A stretch of 64,000 nucleotides of DNA from Bacteroidales bacterium UBA5536 (GTDB lineage Bacteria; Bacteroidota; Bacteroidia; Bacteroidales; F082), in assembly GCA_002426795.1 (NCBI GenBank), contig DINQ01000008.1, forward strand, positions 496,001-560,000, in the 5' to 3' direction. The notes beneath the pieces were generated by a model. That model had not been told where the DNA came from. It did not search any database and saw only the letters and a list, made by a program, of their open reading frames with translations. Positions 26,620 through 35,753 of this stretch are shown here, piece by piece; position 1 is the first letter of the stretch, and the number at the start of each line of letters is the position of its first letter. The translations under genes were made by a program, and so were the position numbers.

Positions 26620-29376
26620 CTAATGCTGAACAATGATTTTTTGCGTAATGGTGTTCGTTCCGGAGGTGATCCTCAGGAAATAGACGCCATCAGGCATTTG
26701 TGCAGTAGATATTCTGTGATCTTTTGTAGCCGCATTGAGCGAAAGGTTGATCATTTGGTTGTTAAACCTGTCAATCATTTCAACCTTGAAGTCTCCGCTA
26801 ACCTGATCGGCAAAACGGATTGTAAAGTAGTCGTTTGCCGGATTCGGGAATACAGATGCTGCAATGGGAGGAAGTATGGCAAAATAGCCATCACTCCAGT
26901 CAGCAGGTGTTGTAGAGTTTGGATCTGAACTTTTAATCCTGACTTTGAAATAGTTGCCGGTGTAATTCGTCAATACATTCCAAATCATGGTTGACCCGGG
27001 CACATTTGTAAATTCATATCTTGCCGTCGGGGTGTTACCCTGGTCATCACTAAACTGATAAACCTTGATGTTTACATTTTCTGCAATATCATCAATCCAG
27101 GAAATTAGATAAGGCTGACCTGTCCAAAGTGTTTCGCCACCGTTGGGTTGCAAAACTTCAATAGTACCAGGAACTGAAGATATCATTTGGAAGGCGTGTT
27201 CACTTAGTGCAGTTACATTGTTGTCATCCATTGAGCTCACTCTGATTTTATACGAGCCAGTAGAAATTCCATTCGTTGCCCAGGTATAGGTAGAACCTAC
27301 CACATCTGTTGCAATGTTGGAGATAAAAGCACCATTGGCATCGCACAAATCGATTTTCATGTCGCCCCAAACATCATCCACCCATGAAATCAGGTATTCG
27401 TTTCCGACTACCCATTGGATGCCACTAATGTTCGGCTGAACCATTTCTACGGTCTGTGCAGTGTGTGTAATGATTTTAAATTCGAAATTGCTCTTATCCT
27501 GAATTGTACCATTGTTTACACTCATCACCTTAATTTTGTAATGATCGTAAACCAATGCTGGATCATTGGGCACATTCCAAACAAAAGTAGAACCCTGCAC
27601 ACCACCAGTAGGTGTAATGCTTGTAAATGACAAAGCGTGTCCGCTACCGTCATATTTAACCAGTTCGATAATCACATTTTCGCTTAGGTTATCAACCCAG
27701 GAAATCAGGTATTGCGAACCTTTTACGATTTCGATGTTATCAAGGCTTGGCTGAATCACTTCGACCGTTCCGGTGAGTGAACCAACAATCTTGAAGTAGT
27801 TATCGCTCTTATCCTGAATGCTTCCATCGATGGTGCTCATCACCTTAATTTTATAGGTGTCATGAATCAGGTTTGCATCATTGGGAACATTCCAGATGAA
27901 TGTGGATCCAACAACTCCACCAACAGGAGTGAGTCGTGTGAAACTAACAGCAGATCCTCCAACATACTTAACCAATTCGACTGTTACTTTCTCTGACAAA
28001 TCATCAATCCAGGAAATCAGGTACGGTGTTCCAATTACAATCTCAGTGGCAAGGTTGGGCTGTAGCACTTCCACTGTCCCTCCATTGGTCGCTACAATAG
28101 AGAAATAATTGTCGCTCATGTCTTTGATCGTCGGATCATCTACACTGATCACCTTAATTTTAAATTTGTTTCCAAAAGGGAAAGCTGTGGTGATGTCCCA
28201 AAGGTATGTGGAGCCAACAACATTCGTGGCGAGACGTACATTGGCATAAGTGATGCTCAGATTGTTGAAATAGATACGGCGGGATGCATCCATGTTTGTC
28301 ATATTTTCAGTTCCAAAACGGACTGCATCGGGTGCAGCAGCAACAGAAACAACGGTATTGAATGCTTCTGAGCCGTCACGGCCTACACCATACACGCGCA
28401 AATTTCCAGCTGATTCATAAACACAATGGATCCTCATGCTGTTGACTCCATCGTTTACAAACATTGGAGTGCCATTAAGGCTGATCGTATTGCCTGAAGT
28501 TTGCTCGATATCAATGATTTTGGTTCCCGGATTAGCAACAGAAGTGTAGGATGCATAAAGCTCGACTCCTCTTGTGCCTGTTCCGCCGTTGTCACCGATT
28601 AAACCCAGATCAAAACTAAACATCTGACCAACGGTCAAGGGTGCTGAGAACGGCCTGTCGGTATAAATATGCGCACCTGGAGTCGAAGCCAGATAAAATG
28701 CCGGGTTGTTCATGCCCACAATACCAATACCTGCAGGATCGTCAACACGACCATCTGTGCCTGGTGTATATTCAACCTGCCAGGCTTCGAAGCCAAATCC
28801 ACCATTGGTACCTTGACCCCATGCGCCACCGGCATATCCGCCAAAAGACGCATCGTCGTCGGCAACAATCTCATCATTGATCAATTCGATATTGACTTTA
28901 CCAGGGATATTGTCTATCCATGATAGCAGGTGTGTTGTACCCCTTTGCCAGCTCAGATTGGGAACATTGGGTTGCTCAACATGCACGGTGGTGCCTGTAG
29001 CTGAAATAGCTAAAGTAAAAAAGTTTTCGCTTTCATCGTTGAATGAGCTTACCACACTGCTACTTACACGAACTTTGTATTTGGTACCGGGCGCGAAAGT
29101 TCCACTGGCAATCTCCCATGAATAGGTTGATCCTTCTACATTGGAAGCTATGGGTATAACTACTACCCCATTGCTGTAATCAACCAGGTCGATATTGACC
29201 GGTTGTGAGAAATTATCCGTCCAGGATATTAAATAAGTATTGCCAATCAACCACTCGATATTGGATTCGCTGGGCTGAATGACTTCAACTAAAGGCACAT
29301 ATTGTGCTGTCGCTCGCTGATTAAAGCCGAGAAGGCCAATCAGGAACAGAGAGAATAAAAAACTTTTCGTTTTCAT
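26620..29376 (-). CDS. T9SS type A cargo protein with six Kre9/KNH-like repeats and an inserted lectin-like domain
   Basis: A 918-residue secreted protein. A signal peptide (MKTKSFLFSLFLIGLLGF, cleavage near RATAQ) is followed by six repeats of about 100 residues. Their common pattern is V-x-QPN, YLISWIDD, NVNIEL, GSTYxWN, YKIKVxS and SDNYF, matching Kre9/KNH or Ser-Thr-rich GPI-anchor type beta sandwiches. Repeat 2 is interrupted at residues ~168-379 by a ~210-residue domain rich in Gly and aromatic residues (GFGFEAWQVEY, FSFDLGLIGDNGG), resembling a concanavalin/LamG-like lectin. The last ~80 residues are a type A T9SS sorting domain (FPNPANDYFTIRF ... GVYFLRITSGTNTITQKIIV). Surface display is predicted; adhesion or glycan binding is inference. 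Paralogue of the gene at 29832. Confidence 0.85.
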   Translation of the reverse strand: MKTKSFLFSLFLIGLLGFNQRATAQYVPLVEVIQPSESNIEWLIGNTYLISWTDNFSQPVNIDLVDYSNGVVVIPIASNVEGSTYSWEIASGTFAPGTKYKVRVSSSVVSSFNDESENFFTLAISATGTTVHVEQPNVPNLSWQRGTTHLLSWIDNIPGKVNIELINDEIVADDDASFGGYAGGAWGQGTNGGFGFEAWQVEYTPGTDGRVDDPAGIGIVGMNNPAFYLASTPGAHIYTDRPFSAPLTVGQMFSFDLGLIGDNGGTGTRGVELYASYTSVANPGTKIIDIEQTSGNTISLNGTPMFVNDGVNSMRIHCVYESAGNLRVYGVGRDGSEAFNTVVSVAAAPDAVRFGTENMTNMDASRRIYFNNLSITYANVRLATNVVGSTYLWDITTAFPFGNKFKIKVISVDDPTIKDMSDNYFSIVATNGGTVEVLQPNLATEIVIGTPYLISWIDDLSEKVTVELVKYVGGSAVSFTRLTPVGGVVGSTFIWNVPNDANLIHDTYKIKVMSTIDGSIQDKSDNYFKIVGSLTGTVEVIQPSLDNIEIVKGSQYLISWVDNLSENVIIELVKYDGSGHALSFTSITPTGGVQGSTFVWNVPNDPALVYDHYKIKVMSVNNGTIQDKSNFEFKIITHTAQTVEMVQPNISGIQWVVGNEYLISWVDDVWGDMKIDLCDANGAFISNIATDVVGSTYTWATNGISTGSYKIRVSSMDDNNVTALSEHAFQMISSVPGTIEVLQPNGGETLWTGQPYLISWIDDIAENVNIKVYQFSDDQGNTPTARYEFTNVPGSTMIWNVLTNYTGNYFKVRIKSSDPNSTTPADWSDGYFAILPPIAASVFPNPANDYFTIRFADQVSGDFKVEMIDRFNNQMINLSLNAATKDHRISTAQMPDGVYFLRITSGTNTITQKIIVQH
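26870..29300 (-). repeat. Six tandem ~300-bp coding repeats (one split by a 640-bp insert)
   Basis: The coding repeats give recurrent plus-strand words such as ATCCAGGAAATCAGGTA (complement of the YLISWID codons) at roughly 300-bp spacing. The second copy is split by the inserted domain at about 28235-28875. Copies differ in sequence, so the repetition is at protein level. Confidence 0.75.
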
Positions 29377-29831
29377 TTTTTTGGTGGTGTTTTGTAAATA
29401 ATTACGTTTTAATTCAGTTGTTTACCAGAATTTAAACTTTCGGGTATAACCTGATAACCGATTCGCAGTTTAATTGGGAGAAACTGCATCAGCATCTGGT
29501 TGGGCACATCAATAAACAGCAAGTTATTCAAACCCAAGTCTCCTTTTCAAACCCCTGATTCCTACCACAAAATCAAAGTTTATTCTAGAGCACATGTTTT
29601 GGATTCTTGCTCATTTTTAATATGCAATCTATATACCATATAAATGAAAACCGCCACATCCCGCATGGATGTAGCGAAAGAATATTTCGGGAACATTTTT
29701 CACAATCGGAATCTTCCCAGTGCTGGAAGTATTTTCCAGTTTTTAGACTTGATCTAAAATAACGAACACTTGAAACAAAAAAAAGGCTCCGGTTTCCCAG
29801 AGCCTTTTAAGTAATTTATTTGGTAATCAGC
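29377..29831. other. Intergenic region between the two T9SS paralogues
   Basis: 455 bases, AT-rich. It holds the 29777-29808 terminator and two minor inverted repeats (CATCC-CGCAT-GGATG near 29660 and CTTCC-n-GGAAG near 29715). No reading frame, RNA gene or convincing TAnnTTTG box for the 918-residue protein was found. Confidence 0.6.
29777..29808 (-). terminator. Terminator of the 1315-residue T9SS protein gene
   Basis: Hairpin with arms AAGGCTCTGG and CCGGAGCCTT, followed on the minus strand by eight T. It differs from the 26566-26597 hairpin by only two bases in the core, evidence that the 3' untranslated region was copied with the gene. Confidence 0.88.
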
Positions 29832-32800
29832 CTAATGCTGAACAATGATCTTTTGTGCGATGGTGTTTGTTCCGGAGGTCATTCTCAGGAAATATACACC
29901 TTCGGGCAACTGAGCTGTAGAAATACGGTGCGACTTGGTTGTTGCATCGAGCGTAAAGCTCATCATATGGTTGTTGAAACGGTCGTACAACACGGCATCA
30001 AATGAACCGCTGACGTTTTCATCAAAGTTGATGCTCACGAAGTCTCTGGCCGGGTTCGGATAAACTGAAGCAGCAACTGGTGCTGAAATTGAGAAGTAAC
30101 CATCGCTCCATTCTTCAGGAGTTGTTGACAACGGGTCAGAACTCTTGATTCTTACCTTAAAATAACTACCTGTATAAGTGGGTAAAATATTCCAAATCAT
30201 TGTTGAGCCTGGTACATTCAAAAACTCATATCGCCCGGTTTGGCCATTCCCAGCATTATCGCTGTACTGATAAATTTTTATATCAACATTTTCAGCAATA
30301 TCATCAATCCAGGAAATGAGGTATTGGGTACCAGTTGTCAGGAATTCGCCACCATTTGGTTGTTGAATATCAATAGTACCTGGAACTGAAGAAATAACAG
30401 TAAAGTCACCACTTTCTTTATAGTATGTTGTTGGATCTAATGAGCTTTCAACTCGGACATAATAGGCATCATCAGGAACAAGTGTTCCGGGCAATGTATA
30501 ATCGAATGTGGTTCCGAGAAAATCATTTTTAATTTGCAGGCTATAGCCTAAGTCGTCATTTTTCAACCAGACATCAACAGGTTCAGCCAAATCATCATTC
30601 CATGAAATGAAATAAGCAGCACCTCTCACCCAGGTTTCTCCTCCCTCGGGACTTAGCATTGTGATCGTTCCACCAGCAGTCAATACAACTTCAAAGTAGT
30701 CACTTACAAAGTTATAAGTAGATGGATTAGTGGAACTTTCGATATAAATGTAGTACTCATCCTGAGCAGGTACTGTTGCTCCTGTTGGAACCAGGTAATC
30801 AAAAGTAGTACCATTAAAGGAGGTTTTTAATGTGATGTTAACAGGGTCGATTGCATCGTCATTTTTCAGGTAGACATTCAGCGGCTCCATGAAGGTATCT
30901 TCCCATGAAATCACATAAGCACTACCCTTAACCCATATATCGTTCAGTTCGGGTTGATTAAAGGTAAGGGTACCACCTGCACTTAAAGCTACCTCAAAGA
31001 AATCACTCGTAAAGTTGTAGGCAGCAGGGTCTGTGGTGCTTTCAATATAAATATAATATTCATCCTGGGCAGGGACAGTTACTCCTGTAGGCACCAAATA
31101 GTTAAAGGAGGTGCCATTGAAAGAGGTTTTTAATGTGATATTAACAGGGTTAATGCCATCATCATTTTTCAGGTAAACATTTAAAGGTTCCATAAATGTA
31201 TCTTCCCAAGAAACAACGTACGAGATTCCTTTGACCCAAATATCATTTAGTACAGGTTGATTAAATGTTAGTGTGCCACCAGCGCTTTCAACTATGTCAA
31301 AAGAACCACTGGAATAATTTTTAGTTGGATCTGTTGAACTGGCAATATAAATGTAATAACCAGTAGCAGCTGGAGCAACTACATCATAGGCAAATGCAGA
31401 ACCTTCAAAATCATTTTTAAGCTGCAGATTGTATAGGCTTCCGCCTGCTCCTCTTCTGAGGTAAACATCTAATGGCTCCATATAGGTATCATTCCAGGAA
31501 ATCCAGTAAGAAGCACCACTGACCCATTGCGCTCCTGGAAGTGGAGCTTCGAAAGTCAAAGTACCACCAGCAGAAAGAACAAGGTTGAAAGTGTTATCGC
31601 TTTCATCTTCGATATCACCGTTTTTCACGCGGATTTTGTAGGTTCCGGCACCAAAACCAGTGGTATTCCACAGATAGGTCGTGCCTTCTACATTTGTCGC
31701 GATATCTGCGATATAAGTTTGGATTTTAAAATTGTTGAACCAATTGACCCTTAATAAATCGTTCACACCGTCCTGAAACTGACCTGCTGCCTTGAATCCA
31801 ATAGCATCAGGTGCAAAAGCAATGGCATAGGTTTGGTCAAAATTAGGTTCAACGCCATCTCTTGAGTTAGCTTGCACGCGCAAATCACCATTTGCTAAAT
31901 AATTAAAGGTAAAATGCATAACATTAGTGCCAATGTTATTAAATACAGCAGTGCTATTTCCGTTATAAGTTACATATATAGTGTGACTTGTAGTATAATC
32001 AATAGAGAACTTTATTAATTCCGTTGCACCTCCATCTCCGTAAAGAATAAAGTCTTTATAACCGCTTGGTCCATAAATTCCCCAATCAAATGAGAATGTA
32101 TTTTCAAGTTCAAGAGGTGTGGAGAATGATCTGTAAGCAGCAATCCAATTGTTTGGGTCTTGCGTTGGCGTATTAGCAACAATTCCAAATGAAGGATCAT
32201 CCATGTTGGTTAGATTACCAACCACGGTCGGATCATCAATAAAAGCATCCGCAACACCATCCGTAATATTGGATGTAATACTCCAAGGCCCAAAACCATA
32301 ACCTTCGTTGTCGCCATCAGCCCAAGTCCCGCCATAATTATCAGCTTTGTCAGATGCAATGGTGAATGGCGCAGAACCTACCAGCTCAATATTCACAGGT
32401 CCGGGAACATTATCAATCCAGGAAATCAAGTGTGTTGATCCTACCACCCAGTTGATTCCTGCAATATTCGGTTGTAAAACTTCGATAGACCCCGAAGTGG
32501 CGATGATGTCAAAAGTATTATCGCTGAAGTCAGAAATTGAACCATCAGAATTTGCAATTTTGATAGTGTAGGTTCCAGGATCAAGGGTCACGGGATTAAT
32601 AGCGGTGTTCCATATATAAGTAGAACCAGCAACATTTGTTGCAATGTCAGCAACCTTTGAACCGGTTGAACCAAACTCGTCCCACAACTCAATATTTACA
32701 TTATCGCTAAAATCGTCAATCCACGAGATCAGGTATTGTCCGCCCAACAACCATTCGATACCACTTTCGCTTGGCTGCAAAACAGTTACTTCACTTCCTG

Positions 32801-33779
32801 TATTGGCGATGGCTGTGAAGGCAAATTCGCTAATGTCAGTTATGGATGTACTATTTACACTTGTCACTTTAATTTTATAGGTACCGCCATTGGTAATCAG
32901 ATTACCGGCAGGTAAAGTACCTGTGTTCCAAAGATAGGTCGAGCCTGAAGTTGAAGCTACGATAGTATGCGGGTTGGCACCAGCAGCGTCTGTCAGCTCT
33001 ATTTTTACATTTTCGCTGATATCATCTATCCATGAAATTAAGTAAGTACTCCCAACTAAGATTTGTGTATTATTTGCTGTTGGCTGAAGCAAATCAATCG
33101 TACCAGGCAAAGAAACAACAAGATTAAAAGCATTATCACTGACGTCTGCGACGCCATTGTTAGTTACCCTAACTTTATAACTTCCTGCTGCATATCCAGT
33201 GGTATTCCACCAGAAAGTCGATCCTTCTTTATTTGTTGCAATAGATGAAACCAGGGTTACTCCATCATCCTGCATCAAATCAATATCAACAGTTCCAGGC
33301 ATATTGTCTACCCATGAAATAAGATAAGTTTGACCCACAACCCAGTCTATATTTGGCAAGGATGGCTGCTCAACCACCATTGATGAATTGGAAGCATTGG
33401 CAAGTAGCTTGAAATACTCCTGACTATCGTCATTGTATATGTTGTTAACCGAGCTCTCAACCCTGATTTTGCAGAAATTACTTGGGTTTAACGCACCGTC
33501 GATCTCCCAGGCATAGGTTGAACCTTCAACATCATCGCCAATTAGGGTTTCATGGTTGTTCCCCGTAGTTGCAAAATCGTCATCTACAAGGTAAATATCC
33601 ACCGGTCGTGTGAAGTTATCGACCCAAGAGATTAGGTAAGTGTTTCCGATGATCCATTCAATTCCGGCTTCGCTGGGTTGAATCACAGTCACCTCGGGCA
33701 CGACTTGCGCACTGGCGAATTGATAATTCAGCAGGAGGCCTAAGACCAGGGTGCTGAGTAAGTAAAGAGACTTTTTCAT
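29832..33779 (-). CDS. T9SS type A cargo protein with ten Kre9/KNH-like repeats and an inserted lectin-like domain
   Basis: A 1315-residue paralogue of the neighbouring 918-residue protein. The signal peptide (MKKSLYLLSTLVLGLLL, cleavage near ASAQ) is followed by ten ~100-residue beta-sandwich repeats. Repeats 1-5 and 10 have the YLISWxDD type. Repeats 6-9 form a second subtype (ISWEDTFMEPLNVYLKNDD); 7 and 8 are about 83 percent identical. Repeat 5 is interrupted at residues ~476-690 by a ~215-residue Gly/aromatic-rich domain homologous to the insert in the paralogue (GYGFGPWSIT, FSFDWGIYGPSGYKD). The type A sorting domain at the end (YPNPARDFVSINF ... QKIIVQH) is nearly the same as the paralogue's. 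Predicted outer-surface protein; binding partner unknown. Confidence 0.86.
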   Translation of the reverse strand: MKKSLYLLSTLVLGLLLNYQFASAQVVPEVTVIQPSEAGIEWIIGNTYLISWVDNFTRPVDIYLVDDDFATTGNNHETLIGDDVEGSTYAWEIDGALNPSNFCKIRVESSVNNIYNDDSQEYFKLLANASNSSMVVEQPSLPNIDWVVGQTYLISWVDNMPGTVDIDLMQDDGVTLVSSIATNKEGSTFWWNTTGYAAGSYKVRVTNNGVADVSDNAFNLVVSLPGTIDLLQPTANNTQILVGSTYLISWIDDISENVKIELTDAAGANPHTIVASTSGSTYLWNTGTLPAGNLITNGGTYKIKVTSVNSTSITDISEFAFTAIANTGSEVTVLQPSESGIEWLLGGQYLISWIDDFSDNVNIELWDEFGSTGSKVADIATNVAGSTYIWNTAINPVTLDPGTYTIKIANSDGSISDFSDNTFDIIATSGSIEVLQPNIAGINWVVGSTHLISWIDNVPGPVNIELVGSAPFTIASDKADNYGGTWADGDNEGYGFGPWSITSNITDGVADAFIDDPTVVGNLTNMDDPSFGIVANTPTQDPNNWIAAYRSFSTPLELENTFSFDWGIYGPSGYKDFILYGDGGATELIKFSIDYTTSHTIYVTYNGNSTAVFNNIGTNVMHFTFNYLANGDLRVQANSRDGVEPNFDQTYAIAFAPDAIGFKAAGQFQDGVNDLLRVNWFNNFKIQTYIADIATNVEGTTYLWNTTGFGAGTYKIRVKNGDIEDESDNTFNLVLSAGGTLTFEAPLPGAQWVSGASYWISWNDTYMEPLDVYLRRGAGGSLYNLQLKNDFEGSAFAYDVVAPAATGYYIYIASSTDPTKNYSSGSFDIVESAGGTLTFNQPVLNDIWVKGISYVVSWEDTFMEPLNVYLKNDDGINPVNITLKTSFNGTSFNYLVPTGVTVPAQDEYYIYIESTTDPAAYNFTSDFFEVALSAGGTLTFNQPELNDIWVKGSAYVISWEDTFMEPLNVYLKNDDAIDPVNITLKTSFNGTTFDYLVPTGATVPAQDEYYIYIESSTNPSTYNFVSDYFEVVLTAGGTITMLSPEGGETWVRGAAYFISWNDDLAEPVDVWLKNDDLGYSLQIKNDFLGTTFDYTLPGTLVPDDAYYVRVESSLDPTTYYKESGDFTVISSVPGTIDIQQPNGGEFLTTGTQYLISWIDDIAENVDIKIYQYSDNAGNGQTGRYEFLNVPGSTMIWNILPTYTGSYFKVRIKSSDPLSTTPEEWSDGYFSISAPVAASVYPNPARDFVSINFDENVSGSFDAVLYDRFNNHMMSFTLDATTKSHRISTAQLPEGVYFLRMTSGTNTIAQKIIVQH
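30070..33710 (-). repeat. Ten tandem ~300-bp coding repeats
   Basis: Protein repeats of about 100 residues fill almost the whole gene. The copies at about 30670-30970 and 30970-31280 are the closest pair. The insert interrupts the fifth copy at about 31705-32350. Confidence 0.75.
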
Positions 33780-33845
33780 TGTGGTAGGATTAGTTGTTAT
33801 TATTCTATTTTTCTATTTTATCTTATTAATTTTCGCTTATATTGT

Positions 33846-35357
33846 TTATTTACTGATAGTTAGCTTTTTTACAATTAAATTCTTATCGCCCAATGCCTCC
33901 ACAAAATACAATCCATTTGGGACATCAGCCAACGATATGGTAAACTTTAACGCATTATTAACATTTTCAGACAATTCAATATTTCTTACCAGCTTTCCTG
34001 TAAGATCAAAAATCTGAATTGCTTGCAATGCATGCTCCCCATCTAATTCAATCGTCAATAAAGAAGTTGCAGGGTTTGGATAAATTTTAATTTGTGATGG
34101 CCCGGTGGTACTTATTTCGTCATTGCCAACAAGCATGGAGAAATAGCTCGCCTCTGCATAATAACCGTTAACTTTTAGCTGATAAACACCGTTATCATAC
34201 CTAAAAGTCATTTGATTGTCCGCAATCTGAGACCAGGAATCACTAACCCATTGGTAGTAATTTCCTTCCAGAGCGTTACCGTTCCCGTCATAATCATAGG
34301 TATACAGAGACTGATTGAGCCAGATTTGATTTTCCCAGACCTGTGTTAAGGAAGAGAGTAGACTTCCAAATCCATTGGATGTATAAAACGAATACTCTTC
34401 ATTTTGCCAGTTTCCGTCTATCCTTTGCTCGACAAGACCAGAATCTCTATAGCCCAGTGCATTGTATGTATATGTGAATCTGAAAATATCTTCCCACTGT
34501 TCATTTGACCAAGAAGCAATGGTGTAAGAAGTGTTTTGTCCTTGGGCATTGTAACTGTAGGTATATTTTTCGGCATTGACCCATTCATTGTTTACTCCGT
34601 TTTGGTAAACAGAATTTTGCACCAGGCCATTTTCAAATTCATTGATAACATGCGCTTCATTTATCCAGTTTGTCCCATCCCAGGATTGTTTGGTATACTC
34701 CAAAAAACTACCGTCTTCATTACGAACATAGATTTCAAATTCATCTGAACTCCAACTATCGTCAATCCACAATTCTTTGAGCTCGGCAACCAAATAACCA
34801 TTTGAATTCCAGGTATTGGTGGTTTTTACTTCATTTTGCCATGCGGAGCCAGTCCATAGCTGTTTCACATTTGTCTTGAGGAGACCGTTTCCTTCGTAGG
34901 TGTTAATTTCTTTTGAAACACTTACCCAAACACCATTTTGTCTTACGGATGTAAGCTTTGTTTCAAGGTTTCCTGAATTATCATAGGAATTTGAAATGAA
35001 GCTGTAATAAAACCAATTGCCATTATCAAGACTCCAAAGTTGAATTACTGTATTTCGCGCAAGATTATCATAAATAAAAACTTGTCGCCTTGGATTATGT
35101 TGAACAGAAAGCACCTCGACTGTATCAGGAAGGAAATAATTATCGTCGTCGGTGTTCTTGAGGCTCGCATCAAACAACAAATTGACATCCAATTGTTTAT
35201 TGAGCATCCGGACTTCAAGTGGTAACGAATTGAAAACAGAATCAGCATGCTGAGATTGATCAAATGCCAAAGCCTGATTTGCCATTCCCATGCCAATAAG
35301 CATGAAAATCATAACGGCAAAACTCAAAACACGATTCTTAAAGTACAATTTCTGCAT
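33846..35357 (-). CDS. T9SS type A cargo protein with ~30-residue tryptophan repeats
   Basis: A 503-residue protein. The frame is open to 35441, but ATG 35357 gives a proper signal peptide (FKNRVLSFAVMIFMLIG, cleavage near ALAFD). From about residue 100 to 400 it consists of roughly ten units of 29-30 residues with the pattern W-x5-W, about nine residues, Y-x-Y, then G and Q (for example SWSNEQWEDIFRFTYTY and RIDGNWQNEEYSFYT). This resembles YD/RHS-type beta-strand repeats but lacks the DxxGR core. The C-terminus is a T9SS type A sorting domain (IYPNPATSLLTIEL ... VPNGLYFVEAL). It ends 66 bases before the 1315-residue gene and may be co-transcribed with it. Function unknown; surface location inferred. 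Confidence 0.82.
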   Translation of the reverse strand: MQKLYFKNRVLSFAVMIFMLIGMGMANQALAFDQSQHADSVFNSLPLEVRMLNKQLDVNLLFDASLKNTDDDNYFLPDTVEVLSVQHNPRRQVFIYDNLARNTVIQLWSLDNGNWFYYSFISNSYDNSGNLETKLTSVRQNGVWVSVSKEINTYEGNGLLKTNVKQLWTGSAWQNEVKTTNTWNSNGYLVAELKELWIDDSWSSDEFEIYVRNEDGSFLEYTKQSWDGTNWINEAHVINEFENGLVQNSVYQNGVNNEWVNAEKYTYSYNAQGQNTSYTIASWSNEQWEDIFRFTYTYNALGYRDSGLVEQRIDGNWQNEEYSFYTSNGFGSLLSSLTQVWENQIWLNQSLYTYDYDGNGNALEGNYYQWVSDSWSQIADNQMTFRYDNGVYQLKVNGYYAEASYFSMLVGNDEISTTGPSQIKIYPNPATSLLTIELDGEHALQAIQIFDLTGKLVRNIELSENVNNALKFTISLADVPNGLYFVEALGDKNLIVKKLTISK

Positions 35358-35753
35358 GTGGTAGAATGCTTCAATTCGTATTAATTCCCAATTTTGTAAA
35401 AACCTGCACCAACATTCAAATAAATGCTCATAGTTAATCATCTATTTTTCCTGTTAGCGCCTTGAATTTAAGGATAAAAGCCTTGAATGCTCTGGTAAAC
35501 GTTTTTTACATTCTCAACAAAATACTTAAATTCAATTGTTTAGCAACAAAAATTGAACCAAAAAAAATGTTATCTTCTAAGTATCTGATTGTAAATTGAA
35601 TAATCTAAAGCAAAATCGCTTAATGTGGCTGAATTTTACAATTTTGGGAAGATTTTTCCCAAAAATAGACTAGCCGCTTCCAGAATCCGGAAACGGCTAG
35701 CCTATTCTTAGCCAATTATTTTCTATCTATTTGTTTTTCAATGATATAAAACG
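35358..35753. other. Intergenic region between the W-repeat protein and the LruC lipoprotein
   Basis: 396 bases. It contains the two hairpins at 35642-35700 and otherwise AT-rich sequence that should carry the promoter of the W-repeat gene. No clean TAnnTTTG box, reading frame or RNA gene was found. Confidence 0.6.
35642..35700 (-). terminator. Double hairpin after the LruC lipoprotein gene
   Basis: On the minus strand the first hairpin has arms CTAGCCG and CGGCTAG (35670-35700) with further inner pairing. It is followed by TCTATTTTTG and then a second hairpin, TTTTGGGAA with TTCCCAAAA (35642-35664). Together they probably end the LruC transcript about 55 bases after its stop. Confidence 0.7.

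Noticed and set aside
29640..29740. Short inverted repeats between the T9SS paralogues
   Set aside because: Five-base arms are expected by chance in AT-rich intergenic DNA and no T-run or gene context supports a role.
26870..33710. Regular DNA repeats that might suggest a CRISPR or satellite array
   Set aside because: The period is ~300 bp, copies are diverged, and every copy is an in-frame coding repeat of secreted proteins.
33780..35441. N-terminal extension of the W-repeat protein to 35441
   Set aside because: The extra 28 residues are polar and Cys/Trp-containing and precede a normal signal peptide at 35357.
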